A stretch of DNA of 64,000 bases from Gemmatimonadales bacterium (GTDB taxonomy: Bacteria > Gemmatimonadota > Gemmatimonadetes > Gemmatimonadales > GWC2-71-9). The notes under the pieces are model-generated. The model searched no databases and had not been told where the DNA came from. It saw only the letters and a list, made by a program, of their open reading frames with translations. Positions 7,474 through 17,400 of the stretch are shown one piece after another; position 1 is the stretch's first letter; each line of letters begins with the position of its first letter. Position numbers and translations under genes: made by a program. The stretch covers positions 1 through 64,000 of the forward strand of contig JAWKQM010000012.1 in NCBI GenBank assembly GCA_041390145.1, in the 5' to 3' direction.

Positions 7474-9315
7474 ATGGGCGTCGGGATCGCCTACATGGAC
7501 GGGCCTCGGCTCGCCCGATCGCTGTTTGCGGCGTCCGACTGGGTGGCCGCCGGCCGGGAAGAGATCAACCGGATCAATGTCTTCCCGGTCCCCGATGGCG
7601 ACACCGGTACCAACTTCAGCCTGACCCTCCGCGCCGTCGCCGACGCCCTCCGGGCGCTCGGCGACGCATCGCTTCCGGTCACCGCCAACACCATGGCCCG
7701 CGCGGCCGTGCTCGGCGCGCGGGGCAATTCCGGGATGATGCTTGCCCACTTTCTGATGGGCGTTGCCGAGTCGATCGGCGACAAGGAAACTGCCACCCCG
7801 GCCGAACTCGCCGCCGCCCTGAGCGCGGGGGCCACCCGCCTCTACGGCGCGCTGGACGACCCCCGCGAAGGCACCATCCTGACGGTCGCCCGTGAGGCCG
7901 CCGCCGCCGCCGAACGTGCCGCCGCCCACTCTCCCGATATCGCCGAGTTCATGCGGCAAATGCACCTCGAGGGCGAGCAGGCGCTGGCCCGGACCCCCGA
8001 GCTGATGGCGGTGCTGAAGGAAGCCGGGGTGGTGGACGCGGGCGGGATGGGGTTCATGCGGATGATCGAGGGGGTGGTCCGGTTCATCGACGGCGACCCG
8101 ATCCTGGCGGTGGAACCGGGGTATACAGGGGAGTACGTCATCCCGGCCGCCGACGTGGAAGTCGCGGCCGACCAGGACTTCCAATTCTGCACCGAGGTGG
8201 TGGTCCGCGGCGAGCAGTTGCCCCCCGCCAACGAGGTCCGTGCCGCCCTGCGGACCTTCGGCGGCTCCCTCGTGGTGGCCGTGATGGGCGACATCCTGCA
8301 CGCCCATGTGCATACCAACACCCCCGACGCCGTCTTTACCTATGTGTCCCGATGGGGCAGCCTCGAAAAGACCAAAGCCGAGGACATGCAGGCCCAGCAC
8401 CGGGGACTGCAGCACGGGGTACAGAAGCAGGTCGGCATCGTCACGGACAGCGCCTCCGACCTCCCCGACACGGTGCTCGACCGGCACGGCATCTCCCTCG
8501 TACCGCTCCAGGTCATCTTTGGGGACGAGGTGCTGCTCGACCGGGTGGAGTTGAAGCCGGAGGAGTTCTACCGCCGGATGCGCTCGGCGGAACAGCTCCC
8601 CTCCACCTCGCAGCCGACGGTGGCCGACTTCGTCCGGGTGTTCAGGGAAGCGCGACACGAAGCCGAGCATGTCATCTCGGTCCTGGTCTCCTCCGGGCTC
8701 TCCGGCACCTTCCAGTCCGGTGCCGCCGCCATCAAGGCGGGCGGGTTGACCAATATCCGGCTGGTGGACAGCAGGTCGGCGTCACTCGGGTCGGGGATGC
8801 TCGCGCTGCGGGCCGCAGAACTCGCCGAGCAGGGCTGGCCGGCCGACGCGATCGCCACCGAAATCGAACGGGTCCGCGACCAGTCCGGCCTGTTCCTGAC
8901 CGTGGACAGGTTCGATAACCTCCTGCGGAGCGGGCGCGTGAGCCGGGGCAAGGCGTGGTTGGGTGGACTGCTCGACGTGAAGCCGATTCTCTCGCTCGAT
9001 GCCGCGGGCCGGGTCGTCCCGATTGATCGGGCCCGCGGGAGGGAGCAACTGATTGGGCGGGTCCTGTCCCTGCTCGAGGCGCGACTGCAGCCGAGGCCGA
9101 AGCAACTGCGGTTCGGCGTGGTCCACGCGGAGGCCCCTGAGGTTGCCAAGCGGGTCCGGGACGCCTTGGTGGCGGCCTACCGACCGAGGGACTGTTTCGT
9201 ATCGCTGGCCACGGGAGTGCTGGGAACGCATGTCGGCGAAGGCGCCTGGGCCGTGTTCTACCAGGTCGAGGACGGGACACCGCCGGCACCACCCAATCCT
9301 CGGAGCCCGGCTTGA
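7474..9315 (+). CDS. DAK2-DegV fusion protein (FakA-FakB-like)
   Basis: 613 residues joining two proteins that are usually separate. Residues 1-210 are a DAK2 nucleotide-binding domain, with NVFPVPDGDTGTNFS near residue 31 and ARGNSGMMLAHFLMG near residue 80. Residues 210-310 resemble the FakA middle region. From about residue 320 comes a DegV/EDD fatty-acid-binding domain, with GIVTDSASDLP, QPTVADF and a SSGLSGTFQS segment. In Firmicutes FakA phosphorylates fatty acids held by FakB; the fusion would keep kinase and carrier together, which is inference. The start at 7474 has TAGGAG about ten bases upstream; an in-frame ATG at 7447 lies within rplI and is unlikely. Confidence 0.9.
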   Translation: MGVGIAYMDGPRLARSLFAASDWVAAGREEINRINVFPVPDGDTGTNFSLTLRAVADALRALGDASLPVTANTMARAAVLGARGNSGMMLAHFLMGVAESIGDKETATPAELAAALSAGATRLYGALDDPREGTILTVAREAAAAAERAAAHSPDIAEFMRQMHLEGEQALARTPELMAVLKEAGVVDAGGMGFMRMIEGVVRFIDGDPILAVEPGYTGEYVIPAADVEVAADQDFQFCTEVVVRGEQLPPANEVRAALRTFGGSLVVAVMGDILHAHVHTNTPDAVFTYVSRWGSLEKTKAEDMQAQHRGLQHGVQKQVGIVTDSASDLPDTVLDRHGISLVPLQVIFGDEVLLDRVELKPEEFYRRMRSAEQLPSTSQPTVADFVRVFREARHEAEHVISVLVSSGLSGTFQSGAAAIKAGGLTNIRLVDSRSASLGSGMLALRAAELAEQGWPADAIATEIERVRDQSGLFLTVDRFDNLLRSGRVSRGKAWLGGLLDVKPILSLDAAGRVVPIDRARGREQLIGRVLSLLEARLQPRPKQLRFGVVHAEAPEVAKRVRDALVAAYRPRDCFVSLATGVLGTHVGEGAWAVFYQVEDGTPPAPPNPRSPA

Positions 9316-9668
9316 CCCGGGCGCCGGTCCTGCCGCCAGCCCTGCGCGCGGCGGTGCAGGCCGCGGACGACTTGAAGGCCCGGGACCTGACGGTGCTCGA
9401 CCTGCGCGGCCTGCACGACGCCGCCGACTACTTCCTGGTCGGCTCCGGCACCTCCGACGCCCATGTCCGGGGAATCGCCCACGCCGTGCTCGACGCCCTG
9501 GCCCGCCAGGGATACAAGCCGCACCATGTCGAGGGGCTCCCGTCGGGGCGCTGGGTCCTGCTCGACTTCGTGGACTTCGTAGTGCACCTGTTTCATCCAG
9601 ACGCACGCGCGTTCTATCAGCTGGAACGCCTCTGGGACGACGCCCCGGCGCTGACACCGCGCCCCTGA
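9312..9668 (+). CDS. rsfS: ribosome silencing factor RsfS
   Basis: 118 residues. RsfS binds L14 on the 50S subunit and blocks subunit joining when nutrients are low. Seen: KARDLTVLDLRGLHDAADYF near residue 23, the GSGTSDAHVRGIA segment, and VLLDFVDFVVHLFHPDARAFY near residue 84, all family hallmarks. The start codon is TTG, overlapping the stop of the upstream fusion gene as TTGA. It lies at the end of the ribosome-related part of the run. Confidence 0.95.
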   Translation: MTRAPVLPPALRAAVQAADDLKARDLTVLDLRGLHDAADYFLVGSGTSDAHVRGIAHAVLDALARQGYKPHHVEGLPSGRWVLLDFVDFVVHLFHPDARAFYQLERLWDDAPALTPRP

Positions 9669-9684
9669 CAGGAACCGACTCTTC

Positions 9685-12600
9685 ATGACCCTGCGGTCCC
9701 TCTGCCTGCTGGCCCTCCTCGCGACCGTCCCCACGGTCGCGTCGGCGCAGTATTTCGGGCAGAACCGGGTCATGTACGACAAATTCGACTTCGAAATCAT
9801 CCACACCGAACATTTCGACGTCTACTTCTATCCCGTCGAACGAGAGGCGTCCTTCGATGCCGCCCGGATGGCGGAGCGCTCCTACGGCCGGCTCTCCCTG
9901 CTCCTGAACCACCGGTTCATCGAGCGGAAGCCGATCATTCTCTACGCGTCCCCATCTGACTTTCAGCAGACCAACGCGCTCGGCGGAGACATCGGCGAGG
10001 CGACCGGCGGCGTCACGGACTTCATGAAGCACCGCGCCATCATGCCCTTCACCGGCGCGTACAAGGACTTCGACCACGTCCTGATGCACGAAATGGTGCA
10101 CCAGTTCCAGTACGACACCTGGTCCCGCGGCAAGGCGGGATCGGGCATCGCCACCATCATCCAGGTCAATCCCCCGCTCTGGTTCGCGGAGGGGATGGCG
10201 GAATACCTCTCGCTCGGCACCATCACGCCCGAGACTGCCATGTGGCTCCGCGATGCGGTGCTGCAAGGGAAGCTCCCGACCATCCAGCAGCTGACCTACG
10301 ACCCCTACATCTTCCCGTACCGGTTCGGTCACTCCATCTGGGCCTACATCGGCCAGCGCTGGGGCGACGAAGCGGTCGGCTCCATCCTCTCGGCGACCCT
10401 GGGCGGCGGCGGCGTGGACGGGGCCTTCCAGCGGGTGCTCGGCATCTCCCTGAACCAGCTCTCGGTGCAATGGCGCGACTGGGTGCAGGAGACCTACCTG
10501 CCGGATGTCGCCTCCAAGCAGCTGGCGTCGGCGGTCGGCAAGCCGCTGCTGACCAAGGAGAAGTCCGGCGGGACGCTCCATATCGCCCCCGCGCTCTCGC
10601 CCGACGGGAAGCTCATCGCCTACCTCAGCGAGCGGAACTTCTTCTTCATCGACTACTACCTGGCCGACGGGGAGACGGGCGAGGTCGTCAAGAAGCTCGC
10701 CAAGTCGGTGTTCGACTCGAACTACGAGACCTTCCGGTACATCAGTTCGACCTCCTCCTGGTCGCCGGACGGCAAGTACCTCGTCTTCGCGGCCCGGTCC
10801 CAGGGCGGCGACGACATCGTCGTCTTCGACCCATTGCACCGGAAGGCAATTCGTCGCATTCGCGTCGAGCTGAACGGCGTGACCTCGCCGGTCTACAGCC
10901 CCGACGGGAAGCAGCTGGCGTTTACCGGCATGCAGGGCGGCCTCTCGGACCTGTACATCGTCAACGTCGATGGCACCGGACTGCGGCAACTCACCAACGA
11001 TCGGTACGCGCAGCTGATGCCGGCGTGGTCCCCGGACGGGCATACCATCGCCTACGTCACGGACGAAGGGCCGGAGACCAACTTCAACGACCTCAGCTAC
11101 GGCAATTTCCGCATCGCGCTCTTCGACGTCGACCTCGGCCGGCGGGAACTCCTGCCTCACATGGAGGTCGGCCGCAACGTCAGCCCCCAGTGGGCGCCGG
11201 ACGGGAAGTCGTTCGCCTTCGTCTCGGATCGCACCGGCATCGCCAACATCTACCTGTACGAGCTTGGCGGCGACATCTACCAGCTGACCAACCTCTTCAC
11301 CGGTGCGCAATCGGCGACGCCGCTCTCCCCTGCCCTGAGCTGGGCCCGTGAGGCCGACCGCCTGGCGTTCGTGTACTTCGAGGACCAGAACAATGATGTC
11401 TACACCATCCAGAACCCGCGGGCACTGAAGCGGGGGCCGTGGCGGCCCGCGCCCCCGCCTGCGGACGTGGCGGTGCGCGCCGACTCCGGCAAGGCGCGCC
11501 AACCAGCGGACACGCTCGGGACGCCGCCGGACTCCGTCGACCTGGCGGCCGCCCAACTCCCCAGCGACTCGGCCGAAGCCCCTCCCGCGGTGCCCGGCGT
11601 GCCGCAGGCCCGCGAGGGTGGGTCGATCTACCGCACCCCGTCGGGATTCCGCGCCGCCGCGGTGGCCCCCGCTGCGACAGACACCTCCGGGCGCCGGCGC
11701 GGCGAGGTGACCGTCATCGGGCTGCTCGATTCGGCGTCGCTCTTCCTGCCGGACAGCACCAGCTTTACCGTCGGGCCCTACAAGCGGAAGTTCACGCCGG
11801 AGAGTTCCGCACGCCCCTCGGTCGGCTACACCCGTGACAATTTCGGCAACGGCATCTACGGCGGCGGCGCCATCCAGTTCGGCGACATGCTGGGGAACGA
11901 GCAGCTGATCTTCGCCGGCTACATCAATGGCTCCCTGAATCAGGGCGACTTCCTCGCAGCGTACGCCAACCTGAGCGGCCGCCTGAACTGGGCGGTGGGA
12001 TTCCAGCAGTACCCCAACTACTACGTGCTCCAGCCGATCGTCGTCCCGGGCTCCCCGACGCCCAGCGAGAATACGTACGTGACGCGCACCCGGCTCCTGA
12101 CCACCCGGCAGATTTTCGGGCGCGGCTTCTACAACATCAACCGCTTCCAGCGGCTCGAGCTGGGGCTGGCGCTCGGGCAGATCGACGACGGCATCCAGTC
12201 GTACTACGAGACGTACGAGCGTACCACCGGGGTCATCACCAGCACGCCCTACAAGGAGACCATCTACTTCGACGGCCAGCGGGTGGCGAGCCCGTCGATC
12301 GCCCTGGTCTATGACGCCACCTTCACCGGGTGGATCGGCCCGCTGTTCGGCACCCGGTATCGCGCGGAGATCACCCAGACCGTCGGTGGCTGGAATGTCA
12401 CGCAGGGGCTGTTGGACTACCGGCGCTACATCCCCCTTAAGGGCCCGGTGATTCTCGCGGGTCGCCTCCTCTACGCGGACCAGTGGGGGCCGGATGCCGA
12501 TCGGCAGCGATATTACCTCGGAAACACGGACCTGGTACGCGGCCGGACCTCGGGCTCCTACTACCGGAACGAGTGCGCCACGAACAGCGACCAGCTGGCA

Positions 12601-12966
12601 CCGCTGACCGGATGCTACGCCCTCGATCAGATGGTCGGCACCGGCATCGCCGTCGGAAATCTGGAACTGCGGTTCCCGCTGGTGAACTCGTACCTTGGCA
12701 TGGGGCCGCAGGGGCTGCCGTACATCGACGGGGTCACCTGGGTCGACTACGGCGTCGCGTGGAACAGCTGGAACACCGTCGCGTTCTCGAAGAACCCGAA
12801 CGCGTCGCTCAAGCAGCAGGCCCTGACCCGAACCCCGGTCACGACCCTCGGTGTGGGAGCGCGCATCAATTTGTTCGGCTACATGATCCTCCGGTTCGAC
12901 TGGGCCTTCCCCCAGGGCCGGGGCATCCCGCCATACTGGACCATCACCCTCGGACCGCCCTTCTGA
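9685..12966 (+). CDS. secreted zinc-peptidase / TolB-like propeller / outer-membrane barrel fusion
   Basis: 1093 residues. A signal peptide (residues 1-22, ending SAQ) is followed by a gluzincin-like peptidase domain: HEMVH at 135-139 and the likely third ligand in WFAEGMAEYL, Glu169. Residues about 290-580 hold PD40/WD40-like repeats with SPDGK or APDGKSF signatures (SWSPDGKYL, YSPDGKQL, WSPDGHTI, WAPDGKSF), as in TolB. A proline-rich linker at about 590-680 leads to a C-terminal region with GYTRDNFGNGIYGGG and a final aromatic residue, resembling surface antigen (BamA/TamA) barrels. Likely location is the outer membrane with a periplasmic or surface peptidase. Substrate unknown. The start lies 16 bases after rsfS; a weak AGGAA precedes it. 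Confidence 0.75.
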   Translation: MTLRSLCLLALLATVPTVASAQYFGQNRVMYDKFDFEIIHTEHFDVYFYPVEREASFDAARMAERSYGRLSLLLNHRFIERKPIILYASPSDFQQTNALGGDIGEATGGVTDFMKHRAIMPFTGAYKDFDHVLMHEMVHQFQYDTWSRGKAGSGIATIIQVNPPLWFAEGMAEYLSLGTITPETAMWLRDAVLQGKLPTIQQLTYDPYIFPYRFGHSIWAYIGQRWGDEAVGSILSATLGGGGVDGAFQRVLGISLNQLSVQWRDWVQETYLPDVASKQLASAVGKPLLTKEKSGGTLHIAPALSPDGKLIAYLSERNFFFIDYYLADGETGEVVKKLAKSVFDSNYETFRYISSTSSWSPDGKYLVFAARSQGGDDIVVFDPLHRKAIRRIRVELNGVTSPVYSPDGKQLAFTGMQGGLSDLYIVNVDGTGLRQLTNDRYAQLMPAWSPDGHTIAYVTDEGPETNFNDLSYGNFRIALFDVDLGRRELLPHMEVGRNVSPQWAPDGKSFAFVSDRTGIANIYLYELGGDIYQLTNLFTGAQSATPLSPALSWAREADRLAFVYFEDQNNDVYTIQNPRALKRGPWRPAPPPADVAVRADSGKARQPADTLGTPPDSVDLAAAQLPSDSAEAPPAVPGVPQAREGGSIYRTPSGFRAAAVAPAATDTSGRRRGEVTVIGLLDSASLFLPDSTSFTVGPYKRKFTPESSARPSVGYTRDNFGNGIYGGGAIQFGDMLGNEQLIFAGYINGSLNQGDFLAAYANLSGRLNWAVGFQQYPNYYVLQPIVVPGSPTPSENTYVTRTRLLTTRQIFGRGFYNINRFQRLELGLALGQIDDGIQSYYETYERTTGVITSTPYKETIYFDGQRVASPSIALVYDATFTGWIGPLFGTRYRAEITQTVGGWNVTQGLLDYRRYIPLKGPVILAGRLLYADQWGPDADRQRYYLGNTDLVRGRTSGSYYRNECATNSDQLAPLTGCYALDQMVGTGIAVGNLELRFPLVNSYLGMGPQGLPYIDGVTWVDYGVAWNSWNTVAFSKNPNASLKQQALTRTPVTTLGVGARINLFGYMILRFDWAFPQGRGIPPYWTITLGPPF

Positions 12967-12981
12967 TTCCGGCCTAAATCC

Positions 12982-13003
12982 GGGCCGAGACTCGGTCTGG
13001 CCC
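12982..13003 (+). terminator. hairpin after the 1093-residue gene
   Basis: GGGCC and AGAC pair with GTCT and GGCCC around a TCG loop: nine base pairs with one bulged G. It lies 16 bases after the stop codon at 12966 and before the next gene. No T tract follows, so termination is plausible but not proven. Confidence 0.45.
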
Positions 13004-13020
13004 CTGCCCCCCAAAGCGCC

Positions 13021-13026
13021 TATTTT
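13021..13026 (+). promoter_or_regulatory. -10 box of the SPOR-smc-aroF-lolA run
   Basis: TATTTT, followed by six bases and the GTG start codon at 13033, which would therefore be the first codon of a leaderless mRNA. The -35 region is poor (TGGCCC about 17 bases upstream). Confidence 0.5.
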
Positions 13027-13032
13027 TGGCCT

Positions 13033-14433
13033 GTGCCGTTCCCCCATCTGAAAGGCCTGACCGTCCTCGCGGTCGGCCTCATGGCTTGCCAAGCTTCTCC
13101 CGCTCACGAGACTGGGGCGCTTCCCCCAGCCTCGCAGGCCGTCCCCCAGACCAGCCTCCTTCGCCTCCCCCGCTCCGGCGGCACTCCCCGGATCTACGCG
13201 GGCCCGACCCTCGCCGACATCGGGTGGCGCGCGCGGGGGCGCACACCGCCGATCGAGATGGTGGTCGGATTCGACCAGGACCAGGGGCTCGCCTACGCCG
13301 TGGACTCCGCCAACGGCCTTCAGGCCCTGGACCTGGGCACCGGCACCTCGCGTCTCCTGACATCGGCGGTCAGCGGGGCGGCGCTCGGCCCCGAGGGAAC
13401 GCTCTGGGTTGTGGACCGGAAAGACTCTGTCATCCGGATCAGGAACCGGCTCGCCAAGCGGACGGATGCGACCCTGCCGACCCGGCCCACCGCGCTCTAC
13501 GGGACCGGCGACCGCCAGCTCATCGCCATCGAGGCCGGTGACACCGCCCGGGCGTTTCTCGTGACGGGCTCCGAACCCGGTGGCTCCGCCGATCTGCCCA
13601 CCACGCATACCGCCGCCTCGCCCTGGGGCGACCTCGTCGCGGCCGCCGCCCCGACCGGGGTCTACCTCTGGGCACCACGCGGCAGCACGCCGATCCGGCG
13701 GGTGCGGGTCAGCGGGACCCCCACCGCCGTTCGGTTCTCCGCCTCCGGGCACCGGATCTACGTGGCGCGCGAAGCCGAGGACCTGGCGGTCATCGATCGC
13801 TACGCCGGCGAACGCATCGGGGATATTCGTATTCCGGGGGCTGCCGCCGCGCTGCGGGTCGCCCCCTACGGCGGGTGGCTCCTCGCGCGTCCCGCATCGG
13901 GCGACACCATCTGGGTGATCAACCTGGCGACCAGCCAGTTCGTGGGCGTCGTGGCCGGTCCCTGGGCCGCCGACCTCCCCACCGTCTTCGGAGACGCCAC
14001 GCTCCTGGTCCGCGAGGGGAAGGACGTGGTGGCCCGCGATCTCTCCAAGCCGGACTTCCCGGAGACGGGCCGTCTCAAGGGCGGGGCCGCCGACCTCTAC
14101 CTCCCGATGCCGTGGGTGGCCCGGGGGAGCATGCCGGAACCGACTCCTGCGCGCCCCGACCCCGCCCAGGCGGCGGACGCGACGCCCGACAGTCTCGGCG
14201 GGCCCGTCGAGGCGCCTGCCATCGTGTACCTGCAGGTGAGCCGATCCCAGAATCCGGCGTGGGCACAGGACCTTGCCGCCGAGATTCGGGGTGAGGGCTT
14301 CCCTGCGCTCGTGATCACCCCGCGAACCGGCGAAGAAGCCTATCGCGTCGTCGTCGGCCCGTATCCCTCCCGCGAGGCCGCCGAATCGGCGGGCCGCCGG
14401 TTGGGGCGTCCCTCGTTCATCTATCACCCGTAG
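13033..14433 (+). CDS. SPOR-domain lipoprotein with propeller-like body
   Basis: 466 residues. A short hydrophobic signal ends in a lipobox LMAC with Cys19, so it is probably membrane-anchored. The middle (about residues 50-330) has repeated short strands with motifs such as YAVDSANGLQALDLGT and SASGHRIYVAREAEDLAVID, suggesting a YVTN/SMP-30-like beta-propeller. Residues about 390-466 form a SPOR domain (YRVVVGPYPSREAAESAGRRLG), which in other proteins binds denuded septal peptidoglycan. A role at the division site is inference. The GTG start has no Shine-Dalgarno and stands six bases behind TATTTT. smc follows after 20 bases. Confidence 0.75.
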   Translation: MPFPHLKGLTVLAVGLMACQASPAHETGALPPASQAVPQTSLLRLPRSGGTPRIYAGPTLADIGWRARGRTPPIEMVVGFDQDQGLAYAVDSANGLQALDLGTGTSRLLTSAVSGAALGPEGTLWVVDRKDSVIRIRNRLAKRTDATLPTRPTALYGTGDRQLIAIEAGDTARAFLVTGSEPGGSADLPTTHTAASPWGDLVAAAAPTGVYLWAPRGSTPIRRVRVSGTPTAVRFSASGHRIYVAREAEDLAVIDRYAGERIGDIRIPGAAAALRVAPYGGWLLARPASGDTIWVINLATSQFVGVVAGPWAADLPTVFGDATLLVREGKDVVARDLSKPDFPETGRLKGGAADLYLPMPWVARGSMPEPTPARPDPAQAADATPDSLGGPVEAPAIVYLQVSRSQNPAWAQDLAAEIRGEGFPALVITPRTGEEAYRVVVGPYPSREAAESAGRRLGRPSFIYHP

Positions 14434-14453
14434 TCGTCCCGGGAACCTCTTCC

Positions 14454-17400
14454 ATGAAGCTTTCAAAGCTCGAGTTGTCCGGCTTCAAGTCGTTTGCCGA
14501 CACCGTCACCCTGACCTTCGAGGAAGGGGTCACGGCCATCGTCGGCCCGAACGGCTGCGGGAAGTCGAACGTCAGCGACGCCGTGCGCTGGGTACTCGGC
14601 GAGCAGTCCGCCCGACTGCTCCGCGGCGGCAAGATGGAGGACGTGATCTTCCAGGGCGCGGCCGACCGGCGGCCCGTCAACGTGACCGAGGTGTCCCTCT
14701 ATCTCGACAACTCCGACGGCACCCTGCCCATCGCCTACCAGGAAGTGCAGATCACCCGGCGGCTCTCGCGCTCGGGCCACAGTGAATACCTCCTGAACCG
14801 GGCGACCGTGCGCCTGCGCGACATTCAGGACCTGCTCCGCGGGACCGGGCTCGGCGGCGACGCCGGCGTGGTCATCGAAGCGAAGATGATCGACCTGCTC
14901 CTCTCGGACCGGGCGGACGAGCGCCGCTCGCTCTTCGAAGAGGCGGCAGGCATCGGCCTCTACCGCGACCGGAAGCACAGCACCGAACGGCGCCTCGAGG
15001 AGACCGCGCTCGACTTGCAGCGCGTCGAGGACCTGGTGGCGGAAGTGCAGTCGCAGCTGCGCAGCCTCGCGCGCCAGCGTGGCCGTGCGGAGCGGCACAC
15101 GAAGTTGATGGAGGAGAAGTTCGCCGTACAGCTGACGCTGGCGCGCCGGCATCTCGACCGCCTGACCGCCGAGGTCCGGGACAAGGAAGCCCGCTACGCC
15201 GAACTGGCCGCGGCGCTCCCCGACAACCGCACGGCCCTCGCAGCCATCGAGGTGGAGCGGGAAGAGGCCGCCCGGCGTCGTGCCGCGGCCGAGGCCGCGC
15301 GCACCGACATCGCGCGCCGACTCGGCGAGATCCGCGTAACGCTCGGGCGCCTTGAGGGCGACCTCAACCTCGCCTCCGAGCGGCTGGCCAACGCCGGGCA
15401 GCGCCGGGTGCGCGCGCTGGAAGAACGCAGTGTGATGGAGCAGCGCGCCCAGCAGGCGCTCCGCGAACGTGACATCGCGCTGCAGGAACGGGACGCCGCC
15501 CAGGCGGACTACGACCGCATCCAGGCCGAGTTGCAGGGGCGGGCGAGCGTGGAAGACGCCGTGAAGACGCGGCTCGCTGATCAGCGCGCGCAGGTCCGCC
15601 AGATGGAGGAGACGCTGCAGCGCCAGGCCCAGACCCTCCGTTCGCTCGAAGGGGAGCGCGCGGCGCTCGAAACGGACCTCGCCTCCCTCCGGGATCGTGC
15701 GGTGCAGGCGGCCACGCTCCGGGACGGCCTCCGGCATGAGCTCGATGCGACCACCCAGCGCCGAGCGGCGCTGGCCGCCGAGGCGGAGCGCCTCCTCGCC
15801 GTCCACCGTGCCGCGGCGGCCGACGCCGAACGGGCCCGGCACCTGCTCGCCGAGACCCGGGAGCACGAGGCCCTCGCGCGGGACGACCGCCGTCGCGCCG
15901 AGGAGGCCGTCGCCCAGCTCTCCGCCCGACACGAGGCGCTGGGCGAGCTGGAGCGCGACCGGGTCGGCCTGGCCCCAGGCGCCGCGGCCCTGCTCTCGGC
16001 GCGCGACCGGTTCGACGGCGGCGTGCTCGGCCCGCTCAGCGACTTCCTGCGCACCGGCGCGCAGGACGCCGACATTGCGGAGAAGCTTCTCGGCGAATGG
16101 GTGCACGCGGTGCTGGTCCGGGACGATGCCACCGTCCGCGCCATCCAGGACTGGCATGCGGCATCCGACGCCGGCGCCATCGTCCTGCTGTCGGCCGAGC
16201 GGGGCCCGGCGCGGGAAGGCGGCAGCTATCCGCTGGAGCAGACGCTCAGAGTCGAGGACCCGGCCGCCGCACGGTGGGTCCGCGCCCTGCTCGGTGGCTC
16301 CGAAGTGCTCGACCCCTCCGGCCGCGCCCTCCGGCGCAGCAATGGCGCCGTGCTTCTCTCCGGCGGCGGAGCCCCCTCCGGCCCGCTGCGGCGGCGGGCG
16401 GAACTCGAGACGCTGACGGGCGATCTCCAGGCCGCGCGCGCGACGTTGACGGCGGCCGAGACGGCGGTGGCCACCACCGTCGCCCGTCTCCTGGAACTCG
16501 AAGCGGCGCTTTCGACCGCCACCGAGGCCGCCGAGCACGCACGCGAGGCGGAGCGTGTCGGAGGCTCGGCCCGCGACGACGCCGAGCGGTCGGTCGCGAC
16601 CCGTACCCGGGAACTCCAGGAGGCCGAGTCGCAGGTGGTCCGGATCACCGAGCGCCTGACGGCCTCTGAGGCACGTCTCGGCGAGGTCGATGCGGCCCTG
16701 ACCGAAGGGGAGCTCTCCAAGGTCCGGCTCGACGAGGGGCTCAACGTGGGCCGCCAGCAACTCGCGGAGCTGGAGGCCGAGCAGGAATCGGCCCGCGAAG
16801 CCCGCGTGCACTGGCAGGTGCAGCTGGCGCACGTCGAGGCGAGGCTCCTCGGGGCCGGCGAGCGGCTGGCGCGTGCCGAACAAGTCGGCCAGGAGGCGGC
16901 GGGTTCGGCCGCCACGCTGGCGGGGGAACTCACCCAGCTCGAGGGCGACACGGCCACACTGACCGCCGAGCAGGCCACCTGGCAGGAGGAGCGTGCCGAG
17001 CGGCGCGTGACACTCCTGGAACTGGAGGCCGCCGCCGCAGATGCCGAGGAGTCGCTCTCGGTGGCCGCGGAGATTCTCGACACGGCGGAGCGCAAGGTCC
17101 ACGAGGATCGCGAACGCCTCGAGCACTCCACCGAGGAGCATCACCGCCTGCAACTCGAGCTCTCCGAGGCCGCTGCGGAACGCCGGCGGATCATCGAACG
17201 GGTTGAAACGGAGTGGAAGCGCCCCATTGACCAGCTCTTCGACGGTGCGCCATTCCTCGACCTCGACCTCGAGACCCTCGAATCGGAGTCGGCGCGGATC
17301 GTCGGCGCCCTCGAAGGGATCGGGGTGGTCAACCCGCTCGCCGTCGAGGAGCACGCCGAGGAGAGCAAGCGACTGGAGTTCCTCTCCTCCCAGCGCGACG

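Noticed and set aside
8782..14466. Minus-strand open frame of 1894 codons
   Set aside because: It is antisense to rsfS, the 1093-residue gene and the SPOR gene, all with clear domains. Its translation is rich in Arg, Gly, Pro and His without motifs, as expected from codon bias in high-GC DNA.
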